This document shows positions 1-6,629 of a DNA stretch of 32,483 nt, piece by piece. Where the stretch lies: the IMG/VR virus record IMGVR_UViG_3300000517_000125, positions 1 to 32,483 of that record, one strand, 5' to 3'. The first letter of the stretch is position 1. Every line of letters begins with the position of its first letter. Made by a program: the position numbers and the translations under genes. This DNA is from a virus. Below the pieces are notes generated by a model. That model searched no databases and was not told the DNA's origin. It worked only from the letters and a program-made list of their open reading frames with translations.

Positions 1-306
1 ATGACTGTGTTGACTATAAGGATTGCTACCGGGCGTACCTATTTTACCCTCAATCACATAATCTTCTAGCCATTTGTGCATGCGAGTGCCACGACCAGCA
101 GCCTCAGTAGTAATTTCTTGTGCTTTTTGATGTCCTACACGTTTGCGCCATTCATTTAACGCTTGTTTCTTTTCTTCTGACTGCGTAGCATTAAGGATAG
201 TAGTAACGCTGGGTACAGCAAAACCGTCTGGAGTTACGTATTTCCTAGAACCATTTATGTTTTTCTTTTTAAGTTCTTTATAATCATATTTTTGTGTTAA
301 GGTCAT
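1..306 (-). CDS. PD-(D/E)XK-family nuclease, N-terminal part (cut by window edge)
   Basis: The gene begins at ATG 306 and runs off the left edge with no stop, so only about 102 residues are visible. The translated part carries the segment VPSVTTIL (about residues 31-38) and, later, GRGTRMHKWLED, the G-x-x-x-H plus acidic helix typical of the N-terminal part of RecB/Cas4/MGME1-like PD-(D/E)XK exonucleases. The catalytic D-(D/E)xK residues would lie beyond the window. Its ATG overlaps the TGA of the IscA-like gene by four bases, so the two are probably translationally coupled. A role in phage or host DNA processing is an inference from the family. Confidence 0.65.
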   Translation of the reverse strand, partial: MTLTQKYDYKELKKKNINGSRKYVTPDGFAVPSVTTILNATQSEEKKQALNEWRKRVGHQKAQEITTEAAGRGTRMHKWLEDYVIEGKIGTPGSNPYSQHSH

Positions 307-626
307 ACTGTAAAACTTTCACCGCATCCACAACGTGCGGTTTCGTTTGGGTTAATAAATTCAAAATGCTCGTTTAAAAAATTCTTTTGATAATCTAATG
401 TAGAACCCTCTAGATATTTGACAGCTTCACTGTCAATAAACACTTTGCATTCATTGCCTTCAACAACAATATCTGTTTCGGGAGGATTTTCAACAAAGTC
501 AAAAACATACATGTATCCTGAGCAACCTGTTTTTTTAACAGATACTCTAATACCTGAATAGTTCTTTTCTTCTTTGTTTAAGTAATATTTGATTCGGTTT
601 TCTGCGTTTTCTGTTATTGTAATCAT
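303..626 (-). CDS. IscA/HesB-type iron-sulfur assembly protein
   Basis: This is a 107-residue A-type iron-sulfur carrier. The three expected cysteines are present: C35 in TGCSGY, and C99 and C101 in CGCGESF near the C-terminus. Length and spacing match the bacterial IscA/ErpA/HesB family, which carries Fe-S clusters to target enzymes. HesB-like genes are common auxiliary genes of marine T4-like phages. It stands behind a possible sigma70-type promoter and overlaps the next gene, a PD-(D/E)XK nuclease, by four bases. Some nucleases of that superfamily (AddB, Cas4) hold Fe-S clusters, so cluster supply to its neighbour is possible but unproven. Confidence 0.9.
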   Translation of the reverse strand: MITITENAENRIKYYLNKEEKNYSGIRVSVKKTGCSGYMYVFDFVENPPETDIVVEGNECKVFIDSEAVKYLEGSTLDYQKNFLNEHFEFINPNETARCGCGESFTV

Positions 627-648
627 AAAATACCTATAATATCAGTCT

Positions 649-677
649 ATGATAGAACATTTTTGTATTACAGTCAA
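649..677 (-). promoter_or_regulatory. Possible sigma70-type promoter for iscA-like gene
   Basis: On the minus strand TTGACT (672-677) and TATCAT (649-654) are separated by 17 bases, upstream of the ATG at 626. A second candidate -10, TGATATTAT with an extended TG, lies a little further downstream. Either would give a short leader. Confidence 0.45.
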
Positions 678-687
678 GAAAAAAGGA

Positions 688-1032
688 TTAATTTTTCATT
701 GCACTTTTTGCCATCTGTGCAACTACTTTTTTGCTTTCGTCTTCAGGAGCTTCGACATCTGTTTCTTCTTGACCTTTAAACACAACATCATCGCCTTGAA
801 TATTGCTAATTACGCCTTTTAAAGGAGGAACTTTAATCATGTTATATAAATCAGTAACATCCAAAATAACGTCATACGATCTAAAATAATCTAATAAATC
901 GTCAACTTTATATTCTGAAGGTATATTTCCTTCTTCTACGTCTTGTGCTAGCTGGTTGGTAATCGCCGCAATTTTTGTAACTAATGCGCTTTGAGTATCT
1001 TTAACGTCTTCAAAAATCTCATGCAAGCGCAT
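688..1032 (-). CDS. Small acidic protein with capsid-targeting-like N-terminus; probable head protein
   Basis: A 114-residue protein I cannot assign to a named family. Its first residues, MRLHEIFED, resemble the T4 capsid-targeting start (MKTYQEFI-x-EA), which ends in the (L/I)-x-E site cut by prohead protease gp21; here the site would be IFE. The body is acidic with a basic C-terminal tail (KKVVAQMAKSAMKN). It lies two bases after the stop of the acidic head-core-like gene and shares its late promoter. An internal head or core role is inferred from position and N-terminus only. Confidence 0.6.
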   Translation of the reverse strand: MRLHEIFEDVKDTQSALVTKIAAITNQLAQDVEEGNIPSEYKVDDLLDYFRSYDVILDVTDLYNMIKVPPLKGVISNIQGDDVVFKGQEETDVEAPEDESKKVVAQMAKSAMKN

Positions 1033-1034
1033 TG

Positions 1035-1751
1035 TTATCTCTTTTCACGACCTACTACATCAGGCAAAGAATCTTCATCTTCATCTGGTGCCGGAAGTTC
1101 TTCGTCAGTATCAATTTCAGTTTCAGTGTCCATTTCTACTTCTTCTTCACCGGCAGCAGGTAATTCTTCATCAGTACCAAAATCATCAGTAGGCATTTCT
1201 GGCTCTCCTGTGATTGTACCTAAAGCGCCGTCAAGTGCCGCTCGTGCTTCTTGTAATGAAGAATCTAACGAATTAAGTGCCTCGCCTGCTTTTTCTTTAA
1301 ACTGAGCACTTTCATTGACACCAATTTCAGACTGGATAGAATCTACCAATGCTGGCAATTCTTTTACTATCATGTCGTTAATGTTTTCATACATTTTTTG
1401 AACTTGATCAACCATGTCTTGTGCTGCCAAAATCACCTGTGATTTTTCAACTTCTTCGTTTTCGTTGATAATTTCTTCTTCAACAACAACTTGAGGGGAG
1501 GGTTCTAAAGACAGATTTCTATAATGTTTATTGAGTGCTTGCTCCATGAAAACCAATTTCATGTATGAAGGTTTAGTTTGATTTTCATAAAAATTTGGAT
1601 CTGATTTTGCTTCAGTAACCAATTTACTTACTTTTTTAAGCATACTAGCAGTTTTGCTTTTGTTTAATGAAGAAACATCAAAATCTAATTCAAAAGTTTC
1701 TTTTAAAGCAGTTTCAGCGTGCTTTTTATTGTCAAGGTCAGTTAATTTCAT
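1035..1751 (-). CDS. Acidic prohead-core/scaffold-like virion protein
   Basis: This 238-residue protein has a lysine-rich N-terminal third, a helical middle (KSQVILAAQDMVDQVQKMYE, then ELPALVDSI, around residues 103-140), and a long acidic tail rich in Asp and Glu from about residue 180 to the end. Similar proteins are conserved in T4-like cyanophages as structural proteins. The charge pattern and several (L/I)-x-E triplets would suit a core protein processed by the prohead protease. It starts 18 bases downstream of the predicted start of a GATAAATA late promoter and has GGA about ten bases before the ATG. It is not clearly T4 gp22, so the exact role stays open. Confidence 0.6.
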   Translation of the reverse strand: MKLTDLDNKKHAETALKETFELDFDVSSLNKSKTASMLKKVSKLVTEAKSDPNFYENQTKPSYMKLVFMEQALNKHYRNLSLEPSPQVVVEEEIINENEEVEKSQVILAAQDMVDQVQKMYENINDMIVKELPALVDSIQSEIGVNESAQFKEKAGEALNSLDSSLQEARAALDGALGTITGEPEMPTDDFGTDEELPAAGEEEVEMDTETEIDTDEELPAPDEDEDSLPDVVGREKR

Positions 1752-1775
1752 AATTATATTCCAATTGCGTTATTG

Positions 1776-1783
1776 TATTTATC
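1776..1783 (-). promoter_or_regulatory. T4-type late promoter GATAAATA
   Basis: The minus strand reads GATAAATA, one base from the T4 late box TATAAATA. A start six bases downstream gives a leader of about 19 bases with GGAATATAATT before the ATG at 1751. Confidence 0.55.
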
Positions 1784-2281
1784 TTATCTGTGAGAATTTT
1801 GGTTGCTTTTTCGAATCTTAAATCTTTTAAGTTGGATCCGCTTTGAACTATTTATTAATGTTTTTAGTTCTTTGATAAGTTCTTTTTTCTTTCTTATATC
1901 GTCTTGTAGTTTGATTGTCTGTGTCCATCTTGCTTCTTCGTCTAAATTTGAGTTTCTTGACAAAGTTCTGTGTATATCTATATTGACATCTAAACTAGAT
2001 AATTTTCTGTCTAATTTTTCAATATTTTTGGCTTCAATACGCTGATTTGTACTATTTAATGTGCACCAGGCAACTGCATTTTTCAAAGAATTAAACTCTG
2101 CTTTTACATCATCGTTCTTTTTTTCAAAACTAACGTAAAAACCCTTATTGTTCTTAAAAATTCTATATTTTCCAAATAACTCATACTCCCCGTTGTGAGC
2201 GGCAACAGTTACATCTTTTAATTCTGGGGTCAATTCTTGCTTAAAAAATCGTTCTATCTTGTTAAATTGCTTGTTTGTCAT
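1784..2281 (-). CDS. Conserved hypothetical protein, basic, coiled C-terminus
   Basis: A 165-residue protein with no family I can name. The N-terminal half contains a compact segment with the look of a small beta-rich domain (ELFGKYRIFKNNKGFYVSFEKK, roughly 52-75), followed by SLKNAVAWCTL. The C-terminal half is helical and very basic (KKKELIKELKTLINSSKRIQLKRFKIRK), so nucleic-acid or capsid-interior contact is conceivable. Its ATG overlaps the TGA of the preceding gene by four bases, showing translational coupling. Confidence 0.6.
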   Translation of the reverse strand: MTNKQFNKIERFFKQELTPELKDVTVAAHNGEYELFGKYRIFKNNKGFYVSFEKKNDDVKAEFNSLKNAVAWCTLNSTNQRIEAKNIEKLDRKLSSLDVNIDIHRTLSRNSNLDEEARWTQTIKLQDDIRKKKELIKELKTLINSSKRIQLKRFKIRKSNQNSHR

Positions 2282-2715
2282 ATTACCTCAAAGTATATAT
2301 TTCTTAATTCATCGCTGATATCTAAAGTCTCGGGAATTAATTTTGATTGATTGTCAACTACTATCATTGGAACACGGTCGCAATCATTATACAGTGCTCC
2401 CAACATACTCTTTTCATTTTCAAATACGCTAGTATGTTGCACTTCAAATTCAAAGGTCCAGCATTTGTTAATTTTCTTTTCTTTTTGATACAAAAATCCA
2501 AAATAGTCGTAGTTTATTTCTTTTATTAGCTTGGGGCTACTAACTATATCAGGTTGTGATCTTAATGATATAACTTGTAGAATTGTATCAAAATTACATT
2601 GTGTATTTCTTTTAAGTAACCAATCATTATCGTTGTTTTCAGGAGGTTTGGACCTATTTGGTACACCTGTTTCAGTAATATCAAATAGCGTAAAACAACG
2701 AACACGATGAGCCAT
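2278..2715 (-). CDS. Conserved hypothetical phage protein
   Basis: A 145-residue protein of unknown function. It opens with MAHRVRCFTLFDITETGV, a start I associate with conserved unknowns of marine T4-like phages, and contains an aromatic segment (INYDYFGFLYQKEK, CWTFEFEV). No catalytic motif is apparent. There is no Shine-Dalgarno before the ATG. Instead GTTAAATA ends five bases upstream, and a strong terminator closes the preceding transcription unit. The gene therefore probably has its own late promoter and may be translated from a leaderless transcript. It is coupled to the following gene by a four-base overlap. Confidence 0.6.
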   Translation of the reverse strand: MAHRVRCFTLFDITETGVPNRSKPPENNDNDWLLKRNTQCNFDTILQVISLRSQPDIVSSPKLIKEINYDYFGFLYQKEKKINKCWTFEFEVQHTSVFENEKSMLGALYNDCDRVPMIVVDNQSKLIPETLDISDELRNIYFEVI

Positions 2716-2720
2716 ACTTT

Positions 2721-2728
2721 TATTTAAC
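2721..2728 (-). promoter_or_regulatory. Late promoter GTTAAATA placed for a leaderless transcript
   Basis: GTTAAATA is followed by AAAGT and then the ATG at 2715. With the T4 late spacing (start six bases past the box) the first base of the RNA is the A of the ATG. It lies just past the terminator at 2734-2767. Confidence 0.45.
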
Positions 2729-2733
2729 GCTAC

Positions 2734-2767
2734 AAAAAAGCCCGAGCATATTTCTATACTCGGGCTT
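2734..2767 (-). terminator. Strong intrinsic terminator with GAAA tetraloop
   Basis: On the minus strand AAGCCCGAGTATA pairs with TATGCTCGGGCTT (13 pairs, one of them G-T) across a GAAA loop, and the stem is followed by a run of T. It sits 22 bases past the stop of the 123-residue gene and before the next gene's start. Confidence 0.9.
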
Positions 2768-2789
2768 CTAATTTTATTGTAACTTAGAC

Positions 2790-3161
2790 TTAGTTAGAGA
2801 AGGTAGCTGAGGCTGTCACTGTAACAGCGTTTGCCCATCCTGCGTCTTCTAATGCAACTACGATGTCAGCAGTTGAATACTGACCAGTTGGGTAGATAGC
2901 GAAAGACAATGTGTCATCACTTTCGTCATCATACTGATACATGTGAATTGTACCCAATTGTTGGATAGCTTGTACACCGGCTGCTACTTCGTCACCTGTC
3001 AAAGCGCCATTTGCTGTAGCTGTGAAGAAGTCCAACTTTGGACCTTGAGGCTGAACTACTGCCCCATCAACAACTGCGTTTGCGCCTGAATTAGTAAAGC
3101 CATCGCTGTCTAAGCGTAATACTGGTTTAAGATCACCATTAACTCTTGTAAATTGTGCCAT
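2790..3161 (-). CDS. Small, probably abundant virion protein
   Basis: A 123-residue protein beginning MAQFTRVNGDLKPVLRLD, rich in Ala, Thr, Val and Gly with few charges, as in small capsid decoration or tail proteins. I recognise it only as a conserved small protein of marine T4-like phages. The gene forms a one-gene unit: a CATAAATA late promoter, a hairpin right at the predicted 5' end, a good ribosome site (AGGAGATTATAAAA before ATG) and a strong terminator just past the stop. That architecture implies very high late expression and a structural role, inferred rather than shown. Head decoration or tail tube association are both possible. Confidence 0.7.
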   Translation of the reverse strand: MAQFTRVNGDLKPVLRLDSDGFTNSGANAVVDGAVVQPQGPKLDFFTATANGALTGDEVAAGVQAIQQLGTIHMYQYDDESDDTLSFAIYPTGQYSTADIVVALEDAGWANAVTVTASATFSN

Positions 3162-3182
3162 TTTTATAATCTCCTAATAAGT

Positions 3183-3199
3183 TGAGACCTGCTGTCTCA
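3183..3199 (-). promoter_or_regulatory. 5'-end mRNA hairpin
   Basis: TGAGAC and GTCTCA pair around a five-base loop. The predicted transcription start is next to the first stem base, so the RNA would begin with this hairpin, a layout known to protect bacterial and phage mRNAs from 5'-dependent decay. Confidence 0.6.
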
Positions 3200-3205
3200 T
3201 ACTAA

Positions 3206-3213
3206 TATTTATG
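3206..3213 (-). promoter_or_regulatory. T4-type late promoter CATAAATA
   Basis: CATAAATA on the minus strand, about 45 bases upstream of the ATG at 3161; it drives the short unit ending at the terminator at 2734-2767. Confidence 0.6.
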
Positions 3214-3250
3214 CCAATTTACAAAAAATATAGTGTACTATTTTAAAATT

Positions 3251-5251
3251 TTAATTGTTTTTTTGAACGTTTTGAGTGCTGAATAAGCCACGATTAACTA
3301 GTTTAACTAAGCCGTCTGAGGTAGGCACTACGAAACCTTCACCCTCTGCCTTTCCTCCTGTGCTTTGATTTAAACCTTTAACTTGTGACTCTAATTGTTG
3401 TGCTAAGTTTAATTTTAGTCTATATATTGAATTCCAAATTTCAGTCAAACCCTTATACGCTGTGCTAGGAACTACTTTGCCATTTTCTAAAGTAAATAGC
3501 TTGCCAGGCAAATTATCTGAATCAGCACTGTATCTTCCCTTTTCGTCAGGGTTTCCCGATACCAATGCTTGATATTGCTTGGCACTAATTTGACCAGATA
3601 ACCATTTGTGTAAAGGTTCTTTTGTATTGCCTACAATACTTTGATTAAAATAAGTTTTGATTTTGCCACGAGTGCTTGCTGGAATGCTGAATAATAATTC
3701 ATCTACTTCTTTACGATATTTGTTTAGTGTTGATTTAGCAGTATTCAATAGTTCCGATGGCATATTTAATGAAAAATTAATACCAACATTGGGACTAATA
3801 ATTGCTACACCTCCAGAAACATTTTCTAATCCTTTGCCATTCCATACCTCAGCATTTTTATCTCCGAGATTAGCAAATTTTTGATGAACAACAATGCCGC
3901 CTGTTTTGTCTGAAATCATCTTTCCTAAGTCACTGTTTGCTGGAATAGCATATTCAACAGTATTAGGCTTAAATCGATATGCGCCATCTTGTGGTTTTAG
4001 CTGACCAGCCCACATCATGTCTCCCCAATAAAAACCATCGCCTTTTGTTGCTAAATCTAAGCCGGGCCATATCGCATTTAGTTTAGTGTATAAATCTCCG
4101 CGCATTGTGCCAGAGCGTTTGTTTTTATCGTATTTTTTCCAATCTTCAGGGCTTTGTGCGGCATAGCCTGCATCAAACATATACTTGTCCATGACTGCTA
4201 ATTTTCCATTTGGCAGTCTGCCCCAAATTAATGCTGGTTTACCGTCCCATTTGATAGTTACTTTTTCTGCATTATTAACTGAATCTTCTAATTGCTTAAT
4301 TGCATGATCGGCTGCTTCTGAGCCACCTGTTAAAAACGCATCTTCAGGATGGGGTATTCTTGGGTCTTTTCTTTCAGACTCAATAATCATTTCCATGCCT
4401 TGATTAACAATACGATCTCTAAGCCTAGCTAAAAAATGACTGCTGTCTTCACTTACAGGTGGTTCTATGTTTGGTTCTTCAATCCCTTGCTTTTCAATAA
4501 AACCCCTAAAATCAGCAAGTTTTTCATCACGCCTTGGATCGTCTTTTAATGCGTCATAAATCTTTTCTACTGTTCTTAAGTCAGATTTGTCATGCCCTTT
4601 GCCTAACAATACTTGTGCAACATAGTCAGGATCTTTTCCATTTTTTACAGGTTCATTTGTACTACGATCAATTAATCCGTTTCCGCCTAGTTTATATCCC
4701 AATGGCTTTGCTAAACTGCTTAGTAACACATTTCTATAGAAGCCTTTGTACTCAGGACTTGTGCCACTCATGTAAAATTTTGCCCATTTAGTAGAGTCTT
4801 CGTCAGCGTAAAAATTAAAATCTGTTTGAACATATCCCTTGTCAGGATCGCCTGCAATAGGAGTTCTAAAATGCAACTCTCCGGCTTTTTTAATCCATTC
4901 TTTTGGTTCTAAGTTGTTTTTGTTAACAAATGAAAGTAACTTTTGATATAGTTCGTCTTTTGTAGTATCTGTTACTACTAAATCGATGTCTCCAGAATCA
5001 GACATTCTTCCTGTGCTACCTAACCATCTAGTAGGAACACCTGCTTCATCGCGCTCTTGACCTGTCAAATCTAAGCCTGTTAAATTTTCTAGCCAGCGAA
5101 CAGTAGGTAAAACGTCTTCTAACTGTATACGTTGTGTTAGAATATTTCCTTCTTCGTCTTTAAATACGTTTCCGCCTTCATTAAGAACAACTCTTTTTTC
5201 GATGTTTTCTAACGTTCGTGTTAGTTGTGAAAAAGAATCTGAAATACTCAT
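3251..5251 (-). CDS. Pol X-like nucleotidyltransferase fused to ligase-like adenylation domain
   Basis: A 666-residue protein. Residues 77-91 read LGSTGRMSDSGDIDL, the G-S and D-x-D motif of the Pol beta-type nucleotidyltransferase fold (D88, D90); a third acidic strand follows as VQTDFNFY (D144). Residues 160-193 (MSGTSPEYKGFYRN, then LAKPLGYKLGGNGL) resemble the Pol X segment tGSkehN..lR.lAk.kGlkLneyGL. Residues 331-340 (VTIKWDGKPA) give the KxDG of ATP-dependent ligases, with K334 as possible AMP-linked lysine; GFYWGDMM (406-413) recalls motif III, and EGFVV (638-642) with VKLVNR (649-654) recall motifs IV and V. About 225 residues separate motifs III and IV, unusually long. The segment VVLNEGG holds an LNE site (E25) that prohead protease might cut. 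It overlaps the next upstream gene by one base (TAATG). Gap filling plus sealing is an inference; marine-phage relatives are usually left as unknown. Confidence 0.75.
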   Translation of the reverse strand: MSISDSFSQLTRTLENIEKRVVLNEGGNVFKDEEGNILTQRIQLEDVLPTVRWLENLTGLDLTGQERDEAGVPTRWLGSTGRMSDSGDIDLVVTDTTKDELYQKLLSFVNKNNLEPKEWIKKAGELHFRTPIAGDPDKGYVQTDFNFYADEDSTKWAKFYMSGTSPEYKGFYRNVLLSSLAKPLGYKLGGNGLIDRSTNEPVKNGKDPDYVAQVLLGKGHDKSDLRTVEKIYDALKDDPRRDEKLADFRGFIEKQGIEEPNIEPPVSEDSSHFLARLRDRIVNQGMEMIIESERKDPRIPHPEDAFLTGGSEAADHAIKQLEDSVNNAEKVTIKWDGKPALIWGRLPNGKLAVMDKYMFDAGYAAQSPEDWKKYDKNKRSGTMRGDLYTKLNAIWPGLDLATKGDGFYWGDMMWAGQLKPQDGAYRFKPNTVEYAIPANSDLGKMISDKTGGIVVHQKFANLGDKNAEVWNGKGLENVSGGVAIISPNVGINFSLNMPSELLNTAKSTLNKYRKEVDELLFSIPASTRGKIKTYFNQSIVGNTKEPLHKWLSGQISAKQYQALVSGNPDEKGRYSADSDNLPGKLFTLENGKVVPSTAYKGLTEIWNSIYRLKLNLAQQLESQVKGLNQSTGGKAEGEGFVVPTSDGLVKLVNRGLFSTQNVQKNN

Positions 5252-6351
5252 TACTTGCCCGTAAGTTCTTTTGCTATTTCATTATATCTTTTAGGATCTA
5301 TTTTGTGAAGTTGTTTTAATTGATCTCTAATTGTCATCCCTAATTCTCGACTCGACATCTCTTCATTGGGCTCTGAATTATTGTCATCTTGTTTTTGAGG
5401 GATTTCATTTTGATACTGACCTTGATCTACTTTATCGGCTCCTTGTTCTTTTGCAATACTCCAAGCTGCTTTCCCTAGTTTTTGAAGCGCAGGTTTAGCT
5501 TTTCTTGCAGGCCATTCAACTGCGTTAATTAAAGAAGCAATGTCATCTTTGTATTCTGAAAGATCAATTCCTTTTGTATAATTAACAAACCAACTTGTCA
5601 GCCACTGTGTAACGGTTTTCTTGTTAGGTTCTTCATTAAGTAGACTTTCAAATAATGATTCAAATTCGTATTCTAAACTTTCTACAAGATAGTAATTATT
5701 GCTTTCTTTAAGAACAGCAAATCCAGTATCGTCCCAAGAAAAATTTGTATATTCTAGCAGTTTATTGATAAAGTATATTTTCCAAGCCTCTGTCATTGTT
5801 TGACCGGTTTCAAGTCTTTTAACTGCCGATCCTGCAAACGCTTTGTCAATGTCAGCATTTTGGATAATATTTTGAACGGCTTTTTTAGCATTATCCCATT
5901 CAGGATAATCTTTTCTGTCAGCCATAACATTAATGACTTCTTTAACTCGCTTCATTTTTTCTTGCGGATTATTTTCAGCCTTTATGTTTTGTGCAATCTT
6001 TTTGATATAATTGTTTAACTGCTGAATAGACTTTCTTCTATCAGCCTGAGATTGTCCTTTCTTTTTTTGAGACTGTTGCTGTTGCTGATCTTGTTGAGGT
6101 TGTACTGTGTTGGGGTCTACTTTAGATGGCTCATCTTTAGAGTTTGGATCTACGATGCCAGATTCGATTGCATCTTCTAGTCCAGATAATGCATCATCTA
6201 CAAAGTCTTGAATAAAAGTGTTTTTTGCCATTTGAGACTTAACACTTTTTCCTCCAGATATTCCAGCAGTTTTTTGAGCAAATGCTTTTCCAAAATCTCC
6301 TAATAAACTTTCGTCTACTTTTAAGTAACCATTAAGTTCGTTTATCTTCAT
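5251..6351 (-). CDS. Glutamine-rich probable head-interior protein
   Basis: A 366-residue protein without a recognised fold. It starts MKINELNGYLKVDESLL, somewhat like a capsid-targeting start, and has a low-complexity Pro/Gln stretch at about residues 83-101, a basic helical region (about 104-150), a segment dense in L-x-E triplets (LVES, LFES, LLNEE, about 220-240), and a charged C-terminus. Such features are frequent in internal head proteins of T4-like phages. Its ATG lies 20 bases inside the upstream 85-residue gene, with AGGAAAAAG as ribosome site, and its stop overlaps the start of the Pol X/ligase-like gene (TAATG). Co-translation suggests the two proteins act together, possibly in the virion. 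Confidence 0.6.
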   Translation of the reverse strand: MKINELNGYLKVDESLLGDFGKAFAQKTAGISGGKSVKSQMAKNTFIQDFVDDALSGLEDAIESGIVDPNSKDEPSKVDPNTVQPQQDQQQQQSQKKKGQSQADRRKSIQQLNNYIKKIAQNIKAENNPQEKMKRVKEVINVMADRKDYPEWDNAKKAVQNIIQNADIDKAFAGSAVKRLETGQTMTEAWKIYFINKLLEYTNFSWDDTGFAVLKESNNYYLVESLEYEFESLFESLLNEEPNKKTVTQWLTSWFVNYTKGIDLSEYKDDIASLINAVEWPARKAKPALQKLGKAAWSIAKEQGADKVDQGQYQNEIPQKQDDNNSEPNEEMSSRELGMTIRDQLKQLHKIDPKRYNEIAKELTGK

Positions 6352-6589
6352 TATTCTTTTTCCTCAATACTTTGGTAAATTTTTCTTGATTTTTATTTTT
6401 GATAGCATTTAATAGCTTTCTTTCAAGAACTTCTACCTTATCAGAAGAATAATGTTTATCCATTAGTTCAATCAAATTAATAGCACTGGTAATTACATTA
6501 GAGGCTCTGGATTCAATAAAATGATTAATATCTTTATTTTCTCCAATCGATTGTAATTCTTCTAAAAGGCTTTTAGTTTTCTTTTGCAT
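6332..6589 (-). CDS. Small helical head-core-like protein
   Basis: An 85-residue, almost wholly helical, charged protein containing FIESRASNVITSAINLIELM and VLERKLLNAIK. This pattern recurs as a conserved small protein of marine T4-like phages. In size and charge it is comparable to T4 prohead core proteins such as gp67, but I cannot show homology. It is the first gene after an ACTAAATA late promoter and has AAGGA seven bases before the ATG. Its end overlaps the next gene by 20 bases. Confidence 0.6.
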   Translation of the reverse strand: MQKKTKSLLEELQSIGENKDINHFIESRASNVITSAINLIELMDKHYSSDKVEVLERKLLNAIKNKNQEKFTKVLRKKNNEDKRT

Positions 6590-6607
6590 AAGTAAATCCT
6601 TATAGTG

Positions 6608-6615
6608 TATTTAGT
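6608..6615 (-). promoter_or_regulatory. Late promoter ACTAAATA
   Basis: CTAAATA is the late box described for cyanophage S-PM2 and related phages. It lies 18 bases upstream of the ATG at 6589 and would head the head-core, Q-rich and Pol X/ligase-like genes. Confidence 0.6.
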
Positions 6616-6629
6616 CTAATTAGAGGAAT

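Noticed and set aside
991-1305. Plus-strand Ser-rich frame
   Set aside because: It is the mirror of the acidic tail of the scaffold-like gene; the serine runs come from Asp/Glu codons read on the other strand.
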